From Fibrobacter sp. UWB10 (lineage in GTDB: Bacteria > Fibrobacterota > Fibrobacteria > Fibrobacterales > Fibrobacteraceae): a stretch of 64,000 bases of DNA. The number at the start of each line of letters is the position of its first letter. Position 1 is the first letter of the stretch. Location of the stretch: assembly GCF_900182935.1 (NCBI RefSeq), contig NZ_FXUE01000002.1, forward strand, positions 930,001-994,000, written 5' to 3'. A model generated the notes under the pieces. The model saw only the letters and a program-made list of their open reading frames with translations, made no database searches and had not been told where the DNA came from. A program made the position numbers and the translations under genes. Positions 25,738 to 33,101 of the stretch are shown here, piece after piece.

Positions 25738-26963
25738 TGTCCAACTACAAACTTTGGCAACGTTATGGAATTGAAATGGAGTACATGATCGTGGATCGTG
25801 ATACTCTTGATGTACTCCCCCGCGCTGATGTTCCGCTTGGAAAAGACAAGAATGGCGAACAGCTTTCGGATGTAGAACACGGACCCATCGGACTTTCCAA
25901 CGAACTGGTGAGCCATGTGCTGGAATTCAAGTGTGCAGAGCCAGTCGATAGTCTGAAGCATTTGGGCAAGACGTTCCATCATGAAATTTTGAAGGCGAAC
26001 GAATCGCTCAAGAGCATTAACGCCATGCTCTTGCCGACGGCAGCACACCCCTTTATGGACCCCGCCGTAATGCAGCTCTGGCCCTACGATTGCTTGGATA
26101 TTTACCAGGCCTACGACCGCATCTTTAATTGCAAGGGTCATGGTTGGGCGAACCTGCAATCCACGCATATCAACCTTTCTTTTAACGGCGACGAAGAATT
26201 CGGAAAGTTGCACGCAGCCATTCGCGCATTGCTGCCACTGATTCCCGCCGTAGCAGCATCTAGTCCGTTTTTGGACAGCAAATACTGCGGATTCTTGGAT
26301 GGACGAATCGAAACTTACCGCCACAACCAAGAGAAAATTCCGAGCATTACCGGCAAGGTGATTCCCGAAGCAGTCTTTACTTACAAGGATTACGAGGAGC
26401 AGATTTTCAATCGTGTGAAGGCAGACATTGCGCCTTACGATCCGGAACATTTGCTGAATCATTTCTTCTTGAATAGCCGCGGTGCAATAGCCCGCTTTGA
26501 CCGCGGCGCCGTTGAAATCCGCCTGGTTGACATTCAGGAATGCCCGGATGCAGACATTGCGATTGCCGAATGGGAAGTCGCCGTACTCAAGGGCCTTGCA
26601 GAAGGCGCTTTCGCAAGCGAAAAAGAAATTCGCGCCCTCGACACCGACGCACTCGCCAAGATTCTGCTGGACACGACTCATGCTGCCGAGAAGACGGTGA
26701 TTAGCGACTGCAATTATCTGAAAATTTGGGGAATTGATGCCAGCGAAATCACAGCTAAAGAACTGGTTTTAAAAATCACCGAGAAGGTCAAGAATAAAAT
26801 CAGTAGCCACTCGCAGGAACTTCTACAGAAGATGTTCAAGCGCGGTACGCTCGCCAGCACGCTCGTCAAGAACGTGGGCGCAAACCCTGACCACGACGAC
26901 TTCGTGTACGAATACGGAAAACTCGCCCACTGCCTCGCGGAAAACCGACTGTATGAAGCCTAA
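25737..26963 (+). CDS. GCS2-type carboxylate-amine ligase
   Basis: A 408-residue member of the glutamate-cysteine ligase family 2 (YbdK-like). Landmarks are YGIEMEYMIVDRD at the start with the metal-binding glutamates, ANLQSTHINLSFNGDEEFGK, GFLDGRIETYRHNQ and FDRGAVEIRLVDIQECPD. Family members join an amino group to a carboxylate using ATP, classically Glu with Cys. ATG 25737 overlaps the previous stop by one base; an in-frame start 9 bases earlier has no support. The next gene starts inside this one (11-base overlap). Substrate unknown. Confidence 0.88.
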   Translation: MSNYKLWQRYGIEMEYMIVDRDTLDVLPRADVPLGKDKNGEQLSDVEHGPIGLSNELVSHVLEFKCAEPVDSLKHLGKTFHHEILKANESLKSINAMLLPTAAHPFMDPAVMQLWPYDCLDIYQAYDRIFNCKGHGWANLQSTHINLSFNGDEEFGKLHAAIRALLPLIPAVAASSPFLDSKYCGFLDGRIETYRHNQEKIPSITGKVIPEAVFTYKDYEEQIFNRVKADIAPYDPEHLLNHFFLNSRGAIARFDRGAVEIRLVDIQECPDADIAIAEWEVAVLKGLAEGAFASEKEIRALDTDALAKILLDTTHAAEKTVISDCNYLKIWGIDASEITAKELVLKITEKVKNKISSHSQELLQKMFKRGTLASTLVKNVGANPDHDDFVYEYGKLAHCLAENRLYEA

Positions 26964-27579
26964 AAATGATTCCGTTCTGATGCTTACTTGCGAGCATGCG
27001 AGCAACAAATTACCCGCAGCGTTCAAGAGCGCCGTTCCCGCCGAGGTCCTAAAGACTCACTGCGCCTACGACATCGGGGCGCTCGCCGTATTCCGCAAAC
27101 TGGTGAAATTCGCAAAGCCGGAATTCTACAGCGAAGGCAAATTTTCGCGCCTGTTCGTGGACCTGAATCGCACCATCACCAACAAGAGTGCCTTTAGCGA
27201 TTTCTTGCGCAACAACAAAAACGCGAAAGCGCAAGCCACCGCCTACTGGAACGAATACCGCGCCGCCATTGAAAAATTCGTGAAAGCAAACGCCAAGAAA
27301 GAAATCATTCATCTGGGCATTCACAGCTTTACGCCCGAATTGAACGGAAAAGTCCGCAACACCGACATCGGAATTCTCTACGACCCGAGCCGCCCTAAAG
27401 AATGCGAACTTGCCCAAGTCATCAAGGCCGAAATCAAGCGCTTGCACCCCGAAATGAAAGTCCGATTCAACTACCCGTACAAAGGCACTTCGGACGGACT
27501 CACCACTACCCTACGCAAAAAATTAGGTCCGCGATATGCAGGCCTAGAAATTGAAATCAACCAGAAATTCTTTTTATAG
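26953..27579 (+). CDS. N-formylglutamate amidohydrolase-family protein
   Basis: A 208-residue member of the N-formylglutamate amidohydrolase (HutG-type) fold. Landmarks: LTCEHASNKLP at the start, DIGA, FSRLFVDLNR, LGIHSFTP and NTDIGILYDPSRP, with EIEINQKFF at the end. True HutG enzymes act in histidine breakdown, but no hut genes are present; its position as the last gene of the ligase operon suggests it hydrolyses an amide or formyl group on the same product. The 11-base overlap with the GCS2 gene supports coupled translation. Confidence 0.85.
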   Translation: MKPKNDSVLMLTCEHASNKLPAAFKSAVPAEVLKTHCAYDIGALAVFRKLVKFAKPEFYSEGKFSRLFVDLNRTITNKSAFSDFLRNNKNAKAQATAYWNEYRAAIEKFVKANAKKEIIHLGIHSFTPELNGKVRNTDIGILYDPSRPKECELAQVIKAEIKRLHPEMKVRFNYPYKGTSDGLTTTLRKKLGPRYAGLEIEINQKFFL

Positions 27580-27607
27580 GAGATGCCCGACTAAATCGGG
27601 CATGACT
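27579..27607. repeat. Family A repeat, GGAGATGCCCGACTAAATCG type
   Basis: The hairpin ATGCCCGA/TCGGGCAT is followed by GACT. It belongs to the GGAGAT-stem-ATGACA family also found at 42746, 47124, 60105 and 60710, and starts exactly at the operon's last stop codon. Confidence 0.65.
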
Positions 27608-27619
27608 CACAACGAAAAA

Positions 27620-27640
27620 GCCTCGGGATTCACCCGAGGC
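27620..27640 (+). terminator. Terminator after the ligase operon
   Basis: The perfect 8-base stem GCCTCGGG / CCCGAGGC with a 5-base loop is followed by AATTTCTTTT. Confidence 0.8.
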
Positions 27641-27652
27641 AATTTCTTTTAG

Positions 27653-27694
27653 ATCCTTCGACTTCGGCGCTTCGCGCCTCCGCTCAGGATGACT
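27653..27694. repeat. Repeat of the ATCCTTCG...CTCAGGATGAC type, long form
   Basis: Same ends as the copy at 805-836, with an inner GGCGCTTCGCGCC hairpin. It lies in the 3' region between the ligase operon and ddh. Confidence 0.55.
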
Positions 27695-27799
27695 CATCGT
27701 GTCATTACCGTGAGCCGTAGGCGACTCGTATCAACGAGTCGTCGAAGGCGAGAGCGAGCGCTTCGGGTACGTACTTAGTACGACTGGGCGCGAGCGGTC

Positions 27800-28783
27800 T
27801 TATAAGCAGTGAGCGCGGAGGTCTTCGTCGCTCAAGGTGCTGAGGTATGCAGGCGGCACGTCGAGAACGGTCTTGCAACCGGTCTGTCCGTTAGCCTTCA
27901 TACGGAGAGCGGCGCGGGCGTAAGCCACGAGAACGCTCGTCGTGAATTCCGGGTTAGAATCGAGCTTGAGGCTGTATTCGATCACGTGAGTGTGTTCCTT
28001 GTTCATACCAGTCTTGCCGGTACGAATCACGAAACCACCGTGAGCGAGGCCGCTGTGATTCTTGTTGAATTCTTCTTCGCTGATGAAGTTAACGGTAGTG
28101 TCGTATTCATCGAAGTAGTTCGGCATCGTCTTGATGGCGTTTTCGATGTAAGCCTTGTCGGCACCTTCTTCGGCAACCACGTAAACGAGACGGGTGTGCT
28201 TCTGGCGAGTGGTGAGTTCCGGCATGGAACCGCTACGCACGGCTTCGAGAGCAGATTCCACCGGGCAGGTGTACTGCTTAGCGTTCTTCACGCCCTTGAT
28301 ACGGCGGACAGCGTCGCTGTGGCCCTGAGAAACACCCTTGCCCCAGAACGTGTAGTCCTTGCCTTCCGGAAGAATGGACTGAGCGTACACGCGGTTCAGG
28401 CTGAACATACCCGGGTCCCAACCGACAGAGATCATGGCGATCTTGTTTGCGCCCTTGGCAGCGGCGTCAACGGCAGCGAAGTGCTGCGGAATCTTGGCGT
28501 GCGTGTCGAAGGAGTCAATCACGTTGAACATGGATGCGTACTTCGGGGTGAGCACCGGCAGGTCCGTAGCAGAGCCACCGCAAATGATGAGCACGTCTAC
28601 CTTGTCCTTCCAAGCTTCCATTTCAGAAACGTTCAAAACCGGAACGCCAGCCGTCTGAATCTTGACCGTAGAGGGGTCACGACGAGTGAAAACAGCGACG
28701 AGTTCCATATCGGGAGCCTGCTTCACAGCGCATTCCACGCCGCGACCGAGGTTACCGTAACCGAGAATAGCGATCTTTGCCAT
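27800..28783 (-). CDS. ddh: meso-Diaminopimelate dehydrogenase
   Basis: A 327-residue NADPH enzyme converting tetrahydrodipicolinate and ammonia to meso-DAP in one step. The dinucleotide-binding start is AILGYGNLGRGVE. Typical blocks are VLIICGGSATDLPVL, VIDSFDTHAKIPQHF, SVGWDPGMFSLNR, FWGKGVSQGHSDAVRRIKGV and HTRLVYVVAEEGA. Together with asd (8764) this supplies DAP for the cell wall. A TATATTTT box lies at 28817-28824. Single-gene transcript. Confidence 0.96.
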   Translation of the reverse strand: MAKIAILGYGNLGRGVECAVKQAPDMELVAVFTRRDPSTVKIQTAGVPVLNVSEMEAWKDKVDVLIICGGSATDLPVLTPKYASMFNVIDSFDTHAKIPQHFAAVDAAAKGANKIAMISVGWDPGMFSLNRVYAQSILPEGKDYTFWGKGVSQGHSDAVRRIKGVKNAKQYTCPVESALEAVRSGSMPELTTRQKHTRLVYVVAEEGADKAYIENAIKTMPNYFDEYDTTVNFISEEEFNKNHSGLAHGGFVIRTGKTGMNKEHTHVIEYSLKLDSNPEFTTSVLVAYARAALRMKANGQTGCKTVLDVPPAYLSTLSDEDLRAHCL

Positions 28784-28885
28784 AATAAGGTCCTTGTTAA
28801 AAATTTTTGCGAGTGAAAATATAGGAAAAGTGGTCAGTAAACAGTGGTTAGTGGTTAGGGATGCGAGAGAAATTCATATCAAATT

Positions 28886-28976
28886 GGTAGGGGGAAGCCT
28901 CCCCCTCGGCGGCACTGCGTTGCCACCTACCCTCTCGAGCGGGCGCTCGCCGCCCCGCAACGCCCCGGCTTTTAAA
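28886..28976. repeat. Family B composite GC-rich repeat
   Basis: The hairpin GTAGGGGGAAGCCTCCCCCT and the following GC-rich segment parallel the element at 46841-46928. The 240-base gap between ddh and the FISUMP gene has no other feature. Confidence 0.5.
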
Positions 28977-29023
28977 AGTGATGTGTAATGGATGATTGAT
29001 GATGAAGAAAGTCTTCGTTGTGG

Positions 29024-30091
29024 TTATTTTTCGACCATCACACAGCGGACGGAGAAACCTTTTGTCTTCAATTCTCTAGCATTTTCCGAAGGTCCACTAT
29101 CAAGTGCCGCCGATATTCTCATATGATGAGCTTGTTTTGCAGCATCGGCTTGATATTCGATTGGACGAAAAATAAAGATTTTTTCTTTTAAACCATTAAA
29201 TGTTCCATTATCGCTTCTAATACCAGCACCTGTAAGCGAAAATCCGCTCGCATTCGTCCCGCTAAAACCGTATGTCGAGCGCAGGCCTTTGATTCCGTCA
29301 CCGTTTTCATCCTTATAACCTCGGACAATTTCATAATCATCGTATGTGAACAATCGCCAGCCATCGGGACAAATCCCTTGGTGATTTTCCTGAATAAGAT
29401 CGGAGCAGCTTTCCGTGTTGCAACGGCTCGGCAACTGCATCATCTCGGCCCACTGGTAAAGACCGCCAAACTCGTCGCACTTGGTGGTATCGTTATTGTA
29501 ACAGTAACGTTCTATTTCGTTGTCATTGTTCTGATCATCGGCTCCTGGAACCATTTTGCCAATGTTCAGGTTTTCGGCCATGACAGTGACAGATTTCCCG
29601 CTGTAATCCGACGTGATTGTAATGTAATAGTAGCTACGGCCATTGCGCGTGTCCGTAAACTGCTTGTATGCATTTTCGCCGACCTTGTAAGCACCGGCCA
29701 ACGTTTGCGAGTGGTCGAACGGTACGTATTCGCTGCTGCTCGATTTTGCGGAACTGCTAGACACCGACGAAGAAGACTTCGCCGAGCTGCTACTGGACTT
29801 TGCTGAACTGCTCGATGCCACGCTACTGCTTGATTTCACGGAACTGCTACTGGGCCCTTCGACAGGCTCAGGGACCTTGGAACTGCTGCTCGATTTCGGT
29901 GTGACGCTGGATGACGACCGCACGGAACTGCTTGACTTCGCAGAACTGCTGCTGGCATCGTCGCAGTCTTCGCAAATGGACGAAGAAGAATCCTCGTCAT
30001 GCGGGGCGAAACTGCTGTCGTCATCGCCGCAAGCATTGCCAAGCAACGCCGCCACCACAAGCATTCCCCCCAGAACAAACTTCTTCAGCAT
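29024..30091 (-). CDS. FISUMP-domain lipoprotein
   Basis: A 355-residue lipoprotein: signal peptide with Cys20 (AALLGNACGDDD), a poly-Ser linker of about 100 residues and a FISUMP domain. The domain shows FTDTRNGRSYYYITI, VMAENLNIG, IERYCYNNDTTKC, GGLYQWAEMMQLPSRC, GICPDGWRLFTYDDY and ends GFSVRCVMVEK. The start at 30091 has the signal peptide and a GAGG ribosome-binding site; the open frame upstream to 30346 is not used. The linker contains VPEPVEGP, encoded by an intergenic-type repeat (29852-29876), a striking in-frame insertion. It is close to the protein at 47330. Role unknown beyond surface location. Confidence 0.9.
   Translation of the reverse strand: MLKKFVLGGMLVVAALLGNACGDDDSSFAPHDEDSSSSICEDCDDASSSSAKSSSSVRSSSSVTPKSSSSSKVPEPVEGPSSSSVKSSSSVASSSSAKSSSSSAKSSSSVSSSSAKSSSSEYVPFDHSQTLAGAYKVGENAYKQFTDTRNGRSYYYITITSDYSGKSVTVMAENLNIGKMVPGADDQNNDNEIERYCYNNDTTKCDEFGGLYQWAEMMQLPSRCNTESCSDLIQENHQGICPDGWRLFTYDDYEIVRGYKDENGDGIKGLRSTYGFSGTNASGFSLTGAGIRSDNGTFNGLKEKIFIFRPIEYQADAAKQAHHMRISAALDSGPSENARELKTKGFSVRCVMVEK
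29852..29876. repeat. In-frame copy of the CCCTGAGCCTGTCGAAGGG repeat
   Basis: On the coding strand GGTCCCTGAGCCTGTCGAAG encodes VPEPVE inside the serine linker. Related CCTTCG...CTCAGG elements lie between genes at 805 and 27653. Confidence 0.6.
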
Positions 30092-30298
30092 AAAATACCT
30101 CACCCCTAAATATAACCTAAACCCCGCCCCAAAACAAACACCCCGTGACCAAACACTCCGTATAGGCCCAATTTTGTCATAATATGACATGACAATAAAT
30201 TTATATTTATCAGCAGACACTAAACCACAAACCCAGCTTTTTACTTCAAGGCTCATATGCGTTTTGGTGAATTTCAAGAAGTTTTCAAAATGTATTGC

Positions 30299-30314
30299 TT
30301 TTGTACGCACAAAA
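30299..30314. promoter_or_regulatory. TTTTGTACGCACAAAA palindrome upstream of relB
   Basis: It is centred about 25 bases before the antitoxin start, flanked by two AAAATGTAT repeats and followed by a TATATTAA box. It is a candidate antitoxin operator. Confidence 0.45.
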
Positions 30315-30330
30315 ATGTATATTAAGTGAC

Positions 30331-30633
30331 ATGAACAAGACTGCAAATTTATACGCTCGCATAGAGCCCGACGTCAAGGAACAAGCCGAAAACGTCCTGG
30401 AAACCCTCGGCATATCCGTTTCCAGCGCCATCAACATGTTCTATAAACAGATTATTCTGCAACAGGGTATTCCCTTTGACGTGAAAATACCCAAGGCTCC
30501 CGAAAACTCCGCCAAATGGTCTAAAGAGCGCCTCGATGCGGAACTCGAGAAAGGCTACAATGACATGCTGAAAGGTCGCACCCGCCCAGCCGCGATGGTC
30601 CTTTCCGATGTCAAGAAAAAACACAAGGTATGA
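30331..30633 (+). CDS. RelB/DinJ-family antitoxin
   Basis: A 100-residue protein. The N-terminal ribbon-helix-helix motif reads TANLYARIEPDVKEQAENVL then LGISVSSAINMFYKQII, matching RelB/DinJ antitoxins that bind DNA and neutralise a RelE/YafQ toxin. The C-terminal tail (KERLDAELEKGYNDMLKGRT) is the usual toxin-binding region. ATG 30331 is preferred over 30295, which would add non-family residues. The stop overlaps the toxin frame by 4 bases. The toxin is truncated, so this antitoxin may now be orphan. Confidence 0.85.
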   Translation: MNKTANLYARIEPDVKEQAENVLETLGISVSSAINMFYKQIILQQGIPFDVKIPKAPENSAKWSKERLDAELEKGYNDMLKGRTRPAAMVLSDVKKKHKV

Positions 30634-30860
30634 ATTTCGAAGTCCATTTTTCTTCCGCAGCACAGGATGATATCGATCAAATCTTTGACTATATCAGCGT
30701 AGCACTTTGTTCGCCTATCGCGGCAAAGAATCTAATGGGAAAAATTCAGGAATCGTCGTTATATTGCGCGTCTTTTATTGCAGACAGGAAACAAAATAGC
30801 CTTCAACACTACATATATTTCAAACACCGGAGAATACAAGAGAATGCTTCACGTGATTGA
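30630..30860 (+). pseudogene. Truncated RelE/ParE-type toxin
   Basis: The 76-codon frame starts like a RelE/ParE toxin (MNFEVHFSSAAQDDIDQIFD, then YISVALCSPIAAKNLMGKI) but the family's second half, with the YR...YxVxxxxxxVxIxxIxxxR strands, is missing. After about residue 48 the frame has no resemblance to a toxin. The length is about 20 residues short and key C-terminal catalytic residues are absent, so it is probably inactive. The break point leads directly into a remnant of a DUF2442 gene in another frame, suggesting that two neighbouring genes were fused by a deletion. Confidence 0.7.
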
Positions 30861-30956
30861 CGCAAAATATATTGGCGATTATGGGGCATCACATGGTCGA
30901 ACGGCGTCGATTTCGCCCCTGAATTCATCAGGGCTCTTCAGAAATACAAGGGCTAG
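30844..30956 (+). pseudogene. DUF2442 remnant with internal deletion
   Basis: The frame from ATG 30844 reads MLHVIDAKYIGDY, the usual DUF2442 N-terminus. After a frame change at about 30883 the DNA reads WGITWSNGVDFAPEFIRALQ to a TAG at 30954-30956, matching the family's C-terminus. The roughly 45 residues in between are gone. Only 37 codons remain from a domain of about 80. DUF2442 genes often sit beside small toxin-like genes. The remnant ends 11 bases before the convergent dut stop. Confidence 0.65.
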
Positions 30957-30967
30957 ACGCAATCCTT

Positions 30968-31402
30968 TTAGATTCCCGTGCTGCCAAACCCGCCGCGGTC
31001 GGCGCCTTCAAGCGGGCCTTCCTCGAAGGTAAGCGTCGGCTGAATTTCCATGATGCGGAACTGCGCGATGCGGCTCCCCTTCTCAATGGTCACGTCGCGG
31101 GTGGCGTACACGGGCATTTTCCACCAATCGTTCGCGCCACAATAGCTAGAATCGACCACGCCCACAGAATTTGCTTGTAAAATTCCAAAATTTTTGAAGG
31201 TGGAACTGCGCGGGGCGATATGCGCCTCGTAACCCTCAGGCAACTTCATCGCGACCCCCAAGTGAATGAGTTTGAACTCGCCTGCCTTGAGCGTCACAGT
31301 CTCTGCCGCGGCAAGGTCAATCCAGTCGGATTTGCCGCCGATGTTAGTGAGTTTCGGGATAGAATCGTCGAGGTACTGAATTTTAATCGTCTTCGTGGTC
31401 AT
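30968..31402 (-). CDS. dut: dUTP diphosphatase
   Basis: A 144-residue trimeric-type dUTPase that hydrolyses dUTP to dUMP, keeping uracil out of DNA. The conserved motifs are all present in order: motif 1 SDWIDLAAAE, motif 2 APRSST, motif 3 GVVDSSYCGANDWW, motif 4 KGSRIAQFRI and motif 5 RGGFGSTG at the C-terminus. The start codon is 4 bases after a TATATTTG box, with no ribosome-binding site, suggesting a leaderless transcript. It is divergent from the GNAT gene. Confidence 0.95.
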   Translation of the reverse strand: MTTKTIKIQYLDDSIPKLTNIGGKSDWIDLAAAETVTLKAGEFKLIHLGVAMKLPEGYEAHIAPRSSTFKNFGILQANSVGVVDSSYCGANDWWKMPVYATRDVTIEKGSRIAQFRIMEIQPTLTFEEGPLEGADRGGFGSTGI

Positions 31403-31406
31403 GGTG

Positions 31407-31414
31407 CAAATATA
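31407..31414 (-). promoter_or_regulatory. TATATTTG box of dut
   Basis: TATATTTG-cacc-ATG; a 4-base spacer to the start codon implies a transcript starting at the AUG. Confidence 0.55.
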
Positions 31415-31422
31415 TAAAAGTC

Positions 31423-31430
31423 TATATTTG
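31423..31430 (+). promoter_or_regulatory. TATATTTG box of the GNAT gene
   Basis: TATATTTG-gaat-ATG. The divergent dut box is only 8 bases away, so the two promoters must overlap. Confidence 0.55.
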
Positions 31431-31434
31431 GAAT

Positions 31435-31974
31435 ATGTCCCTAGAAACAGAACGTTTGATTCTTCGCCGTTGGCAAGATAGCGATGCTGAAGATCTTTAC
31501 AAGTACGCCAGCGACCCTGATGTGGGCCCCATTGCAGGCTGGCCCGCTCACAAAAACGTAAAAGAAAGTCTTGGCGTTATCAGGTACGTTTTTTGCGGAG
31601 CCGAAGCCTACGCCGTATGCTTAAAACAAGACAACAAGCCCATCGGAGCCATCGAGCTGAAGCTCAACGGCAACACCGATTTGACCGAGCGCGATGACGA
31701 ATGCGAGCTCGGCTACTGGATAGGCAAACCCTTTTGGGGGCAAGGGCTCATTCCCGAAGCCGCAAAAGAATTAATACGCCACGCCTTCCAAGATCTTGGT
31801 ATGCGAAAAGTCTGGTGCGGATACTACGACGGCAATGAAAAATCTCGTCGAGTTCAAGAGAAATGTGGATTCAAGTACCAGTGGACCACCAAGGACCTTT
31901 ATCTCCCCTTGATGAGCGAGCACCGCACGGGGCATGTCAGTTGCATTACGAAAGAAGAATTCGAAAATCGCTAA
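31435..31974 (+). CDS. GNAT-family N-acetyltransferase (RimJ/RimL type)
   Basis: A 179-residue acetyltransferase. It begins LETERLILRRWQDSDAEDLY, typical of the RimJ/RimL group, and has the acetyl-CoA binding stretch ELGYWIGKPFWGQGLIPEA followed by GMRKVWCGYYDGNEKSRRVQ and EKCGFKYQ. Substrate is unknown; N-terminal amines of proteins or small molecules are usual. No ribosome-binding site; a promoter box lies 4 bases upstream. Its end overlaps the convergent next gene by 4 bases. Confidence 0.88.
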   Translation: MSLETERLILRRWQDSDAEDLYKYASDPDVGPIAGWPAHKNVKESLGVIRYVFCGAEAYAVCLKQDNKPIGAIELKLNGNTDLTERDDECELGYWIGKPFWGQGLIPEAAKELIRHAFQDLGMRKVWCGYYDGNEKSRRVQEKCGFKYQWTTKDLYLPLMSEHRTGHVSCITKEEFENR

Positions 31975-32309
31975 ATAACTTCATCGATTTTTTCGTTCCA
32001 GTGGTTCGTGGTTTCACAGACCATTTCTTTTCCGCAGTCGTAAACGCATAAGAAGCATACTTCGTTCACGACCTCGTAATCGGAGCCGCCGTTGAACACA
32101 TTTGCATTGCCGTATTCTTCGCGGTCATTCCACACGTAGACTTTGCAGGCATTTTGTGCGGAAACCGACTTGCAGTAAGCCGCAAGGGTTTCTTGGGAAA
32201 GGTCTGCGGCGCTCACAACACCAGCCGACGAAAGAATTTCGGTAAGCGAGATGGCGCGGGTTTCGCCATCCTTCAAGATTCTTCCAGCGATGTTGTATTC
32301 GATTTCCAT
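31971..32309 (-). CDS. Small protein of unknown function
   Basis: A 112-residue acidic protein with six cysteines, three of them close together near the C-terminus (VCFLCVYDCGKEM). No recognised family. It starts 3 bases after the stop of the RNA methyltransferase gene and is probably the last gene of a three-gene transcript (nucleotidyltransferase, methyltransferase, this gene). Its reading frame, tight spacing and codon use look genuine. Confidence 0.6.
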   Translation of the reverse strand: MEIEYNIAGRILKDGETRAISLTEILSSAGVVSAADLSQETLAAYCKSVSAQNACKVYVWNDREEYGNANVFNGGSDYEVVNEVCFLCVYDCGKEMVCETTNHWNEKIDEVI

Positions 32310-32312
32310 AGG

Positions 32313-33098
32313 CTAGGATTCGCTTTCAGTGGCTTCGGCAGCCTTAGCAGCCTTGGCAGCGGCCTTGTCGGCAGCTTGTTCAAGGCGAGCGGGCTTTTTC
32401 GCGAGATTGCGGATGAGACCAAACAACGCAGAAAGTTCATTGCGGGTCGGGTGCAAACGCTGCAAGAGCGTATTGAGGAAGTTGTCGCGCCAAGATTGGT
32501 CGTGATACTGGCCGGTCAGATAGCGGTCCAAGAACTTCTTGAAGCTATCAATCTGATCGATGGTCGCCGGAGCCGTTTCGCAAGCACCCTTGCTTCCACG
32601 CTTCGCGCGGCCTTCGCCGTTGGCAAGCGCACCGCTGCGGCAAAGTTCATAAAGGCCCACCGTCACCGCCTGCGCCAAGTTCAGACTCATGAGTCCCGGC
32701 ACCGGGATTTCACACTGGTAAGTGCAAGCGTTCACTTCTTCGGTTTCAAGACCGCAAGATTCGCGACCGAACACCAGCGCAATCGTTCCGTTTTCGGGCA
32801 ACAATTCCGAAAGCCCAGGCATCATCGTATGCTTGATGGCAGAACCGTAAATACGGCGGCTAAACGCAACTGCGCAAGCGCAATCACCAATGGCATCTTC
32901 GAACTTATGCACGATAGTTGCCTTGTCCAAGACTTCGTGACTGTTCGGTGCCGTATGGTAAGAATTTTCAATGACCTTGTCGCGTCTCGGGTAAACAATA
33001 TAAAGTTCATCGAGGGCGTAGCAGTGCATGGCGCGGGCCACAAAGCCCACATTGTGCGGATGTTCCGGTTCGACTAGGACAACTCTAAACTTGCGCAT
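32313..33098 (-). CDS. TrmH-family (TrmJ-like) RNA methyltransferase
   Basis: A 261-residue SPOUT methyltransferase. Motif 1 is VLVEPEHPHNVGFVARAM, motif 2 LVFGRESCGLETEEV and motif 3 IPVPGLMSLNLAQAVTVGLY, which form the SAM-binding knot. The spacing and the C-terminal helical extension (LLQRLHPTRNELSALFGLI) fit the TrmJ group, which methylates position 32 of tRNAs. The final 30 residues are an Ala/Lys-rich tail. The start follows the nucleotidyltransferase stop by 3 bases. Confidence 0.88.
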   Translation of the reverse strand: MRKFRVVLVEPEHPHNVGFVARAMHCYALDELYIVYPRRDKVIENSYHTAPNSHEVLDKATIVHKFEDAIGDCACAVAFSRRIYGSAIKHTMMPGLSELLPENGTIALVFGRESCGLETEEVNACTYQCEIPVPGLMSLNLAQAVTVGLYELCRSGALANGEGRAKRGSKGACETAPATIDQIDSFKKFLDRYLTGQYHDQSWRDNFLNTLLQRLHPTRNELSALFGLIRNLAKKPARLEQAADKAAAKAAKAAEATESES

Positions 33099-33101
33099 AA
33101 T

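Noticed and set aside
27695-27799. Possible small RNA in the region before the ddh stop
   Set aside because: Contains several short inverted repeats (for example GACTCG/CGAGTC) but no promoter box plus terminator pair; more likely repeat debris.
28886-28976. CRISPR-like repeat units among GC-rich hairpins
   Set aside because: Units are single, not regularly spaced, and lack spacers or cas genes.
30630-30860. Functional RelE toxin
   Set aside because: The C-terminal half of the fold is absent and replaced by unrelated codons.
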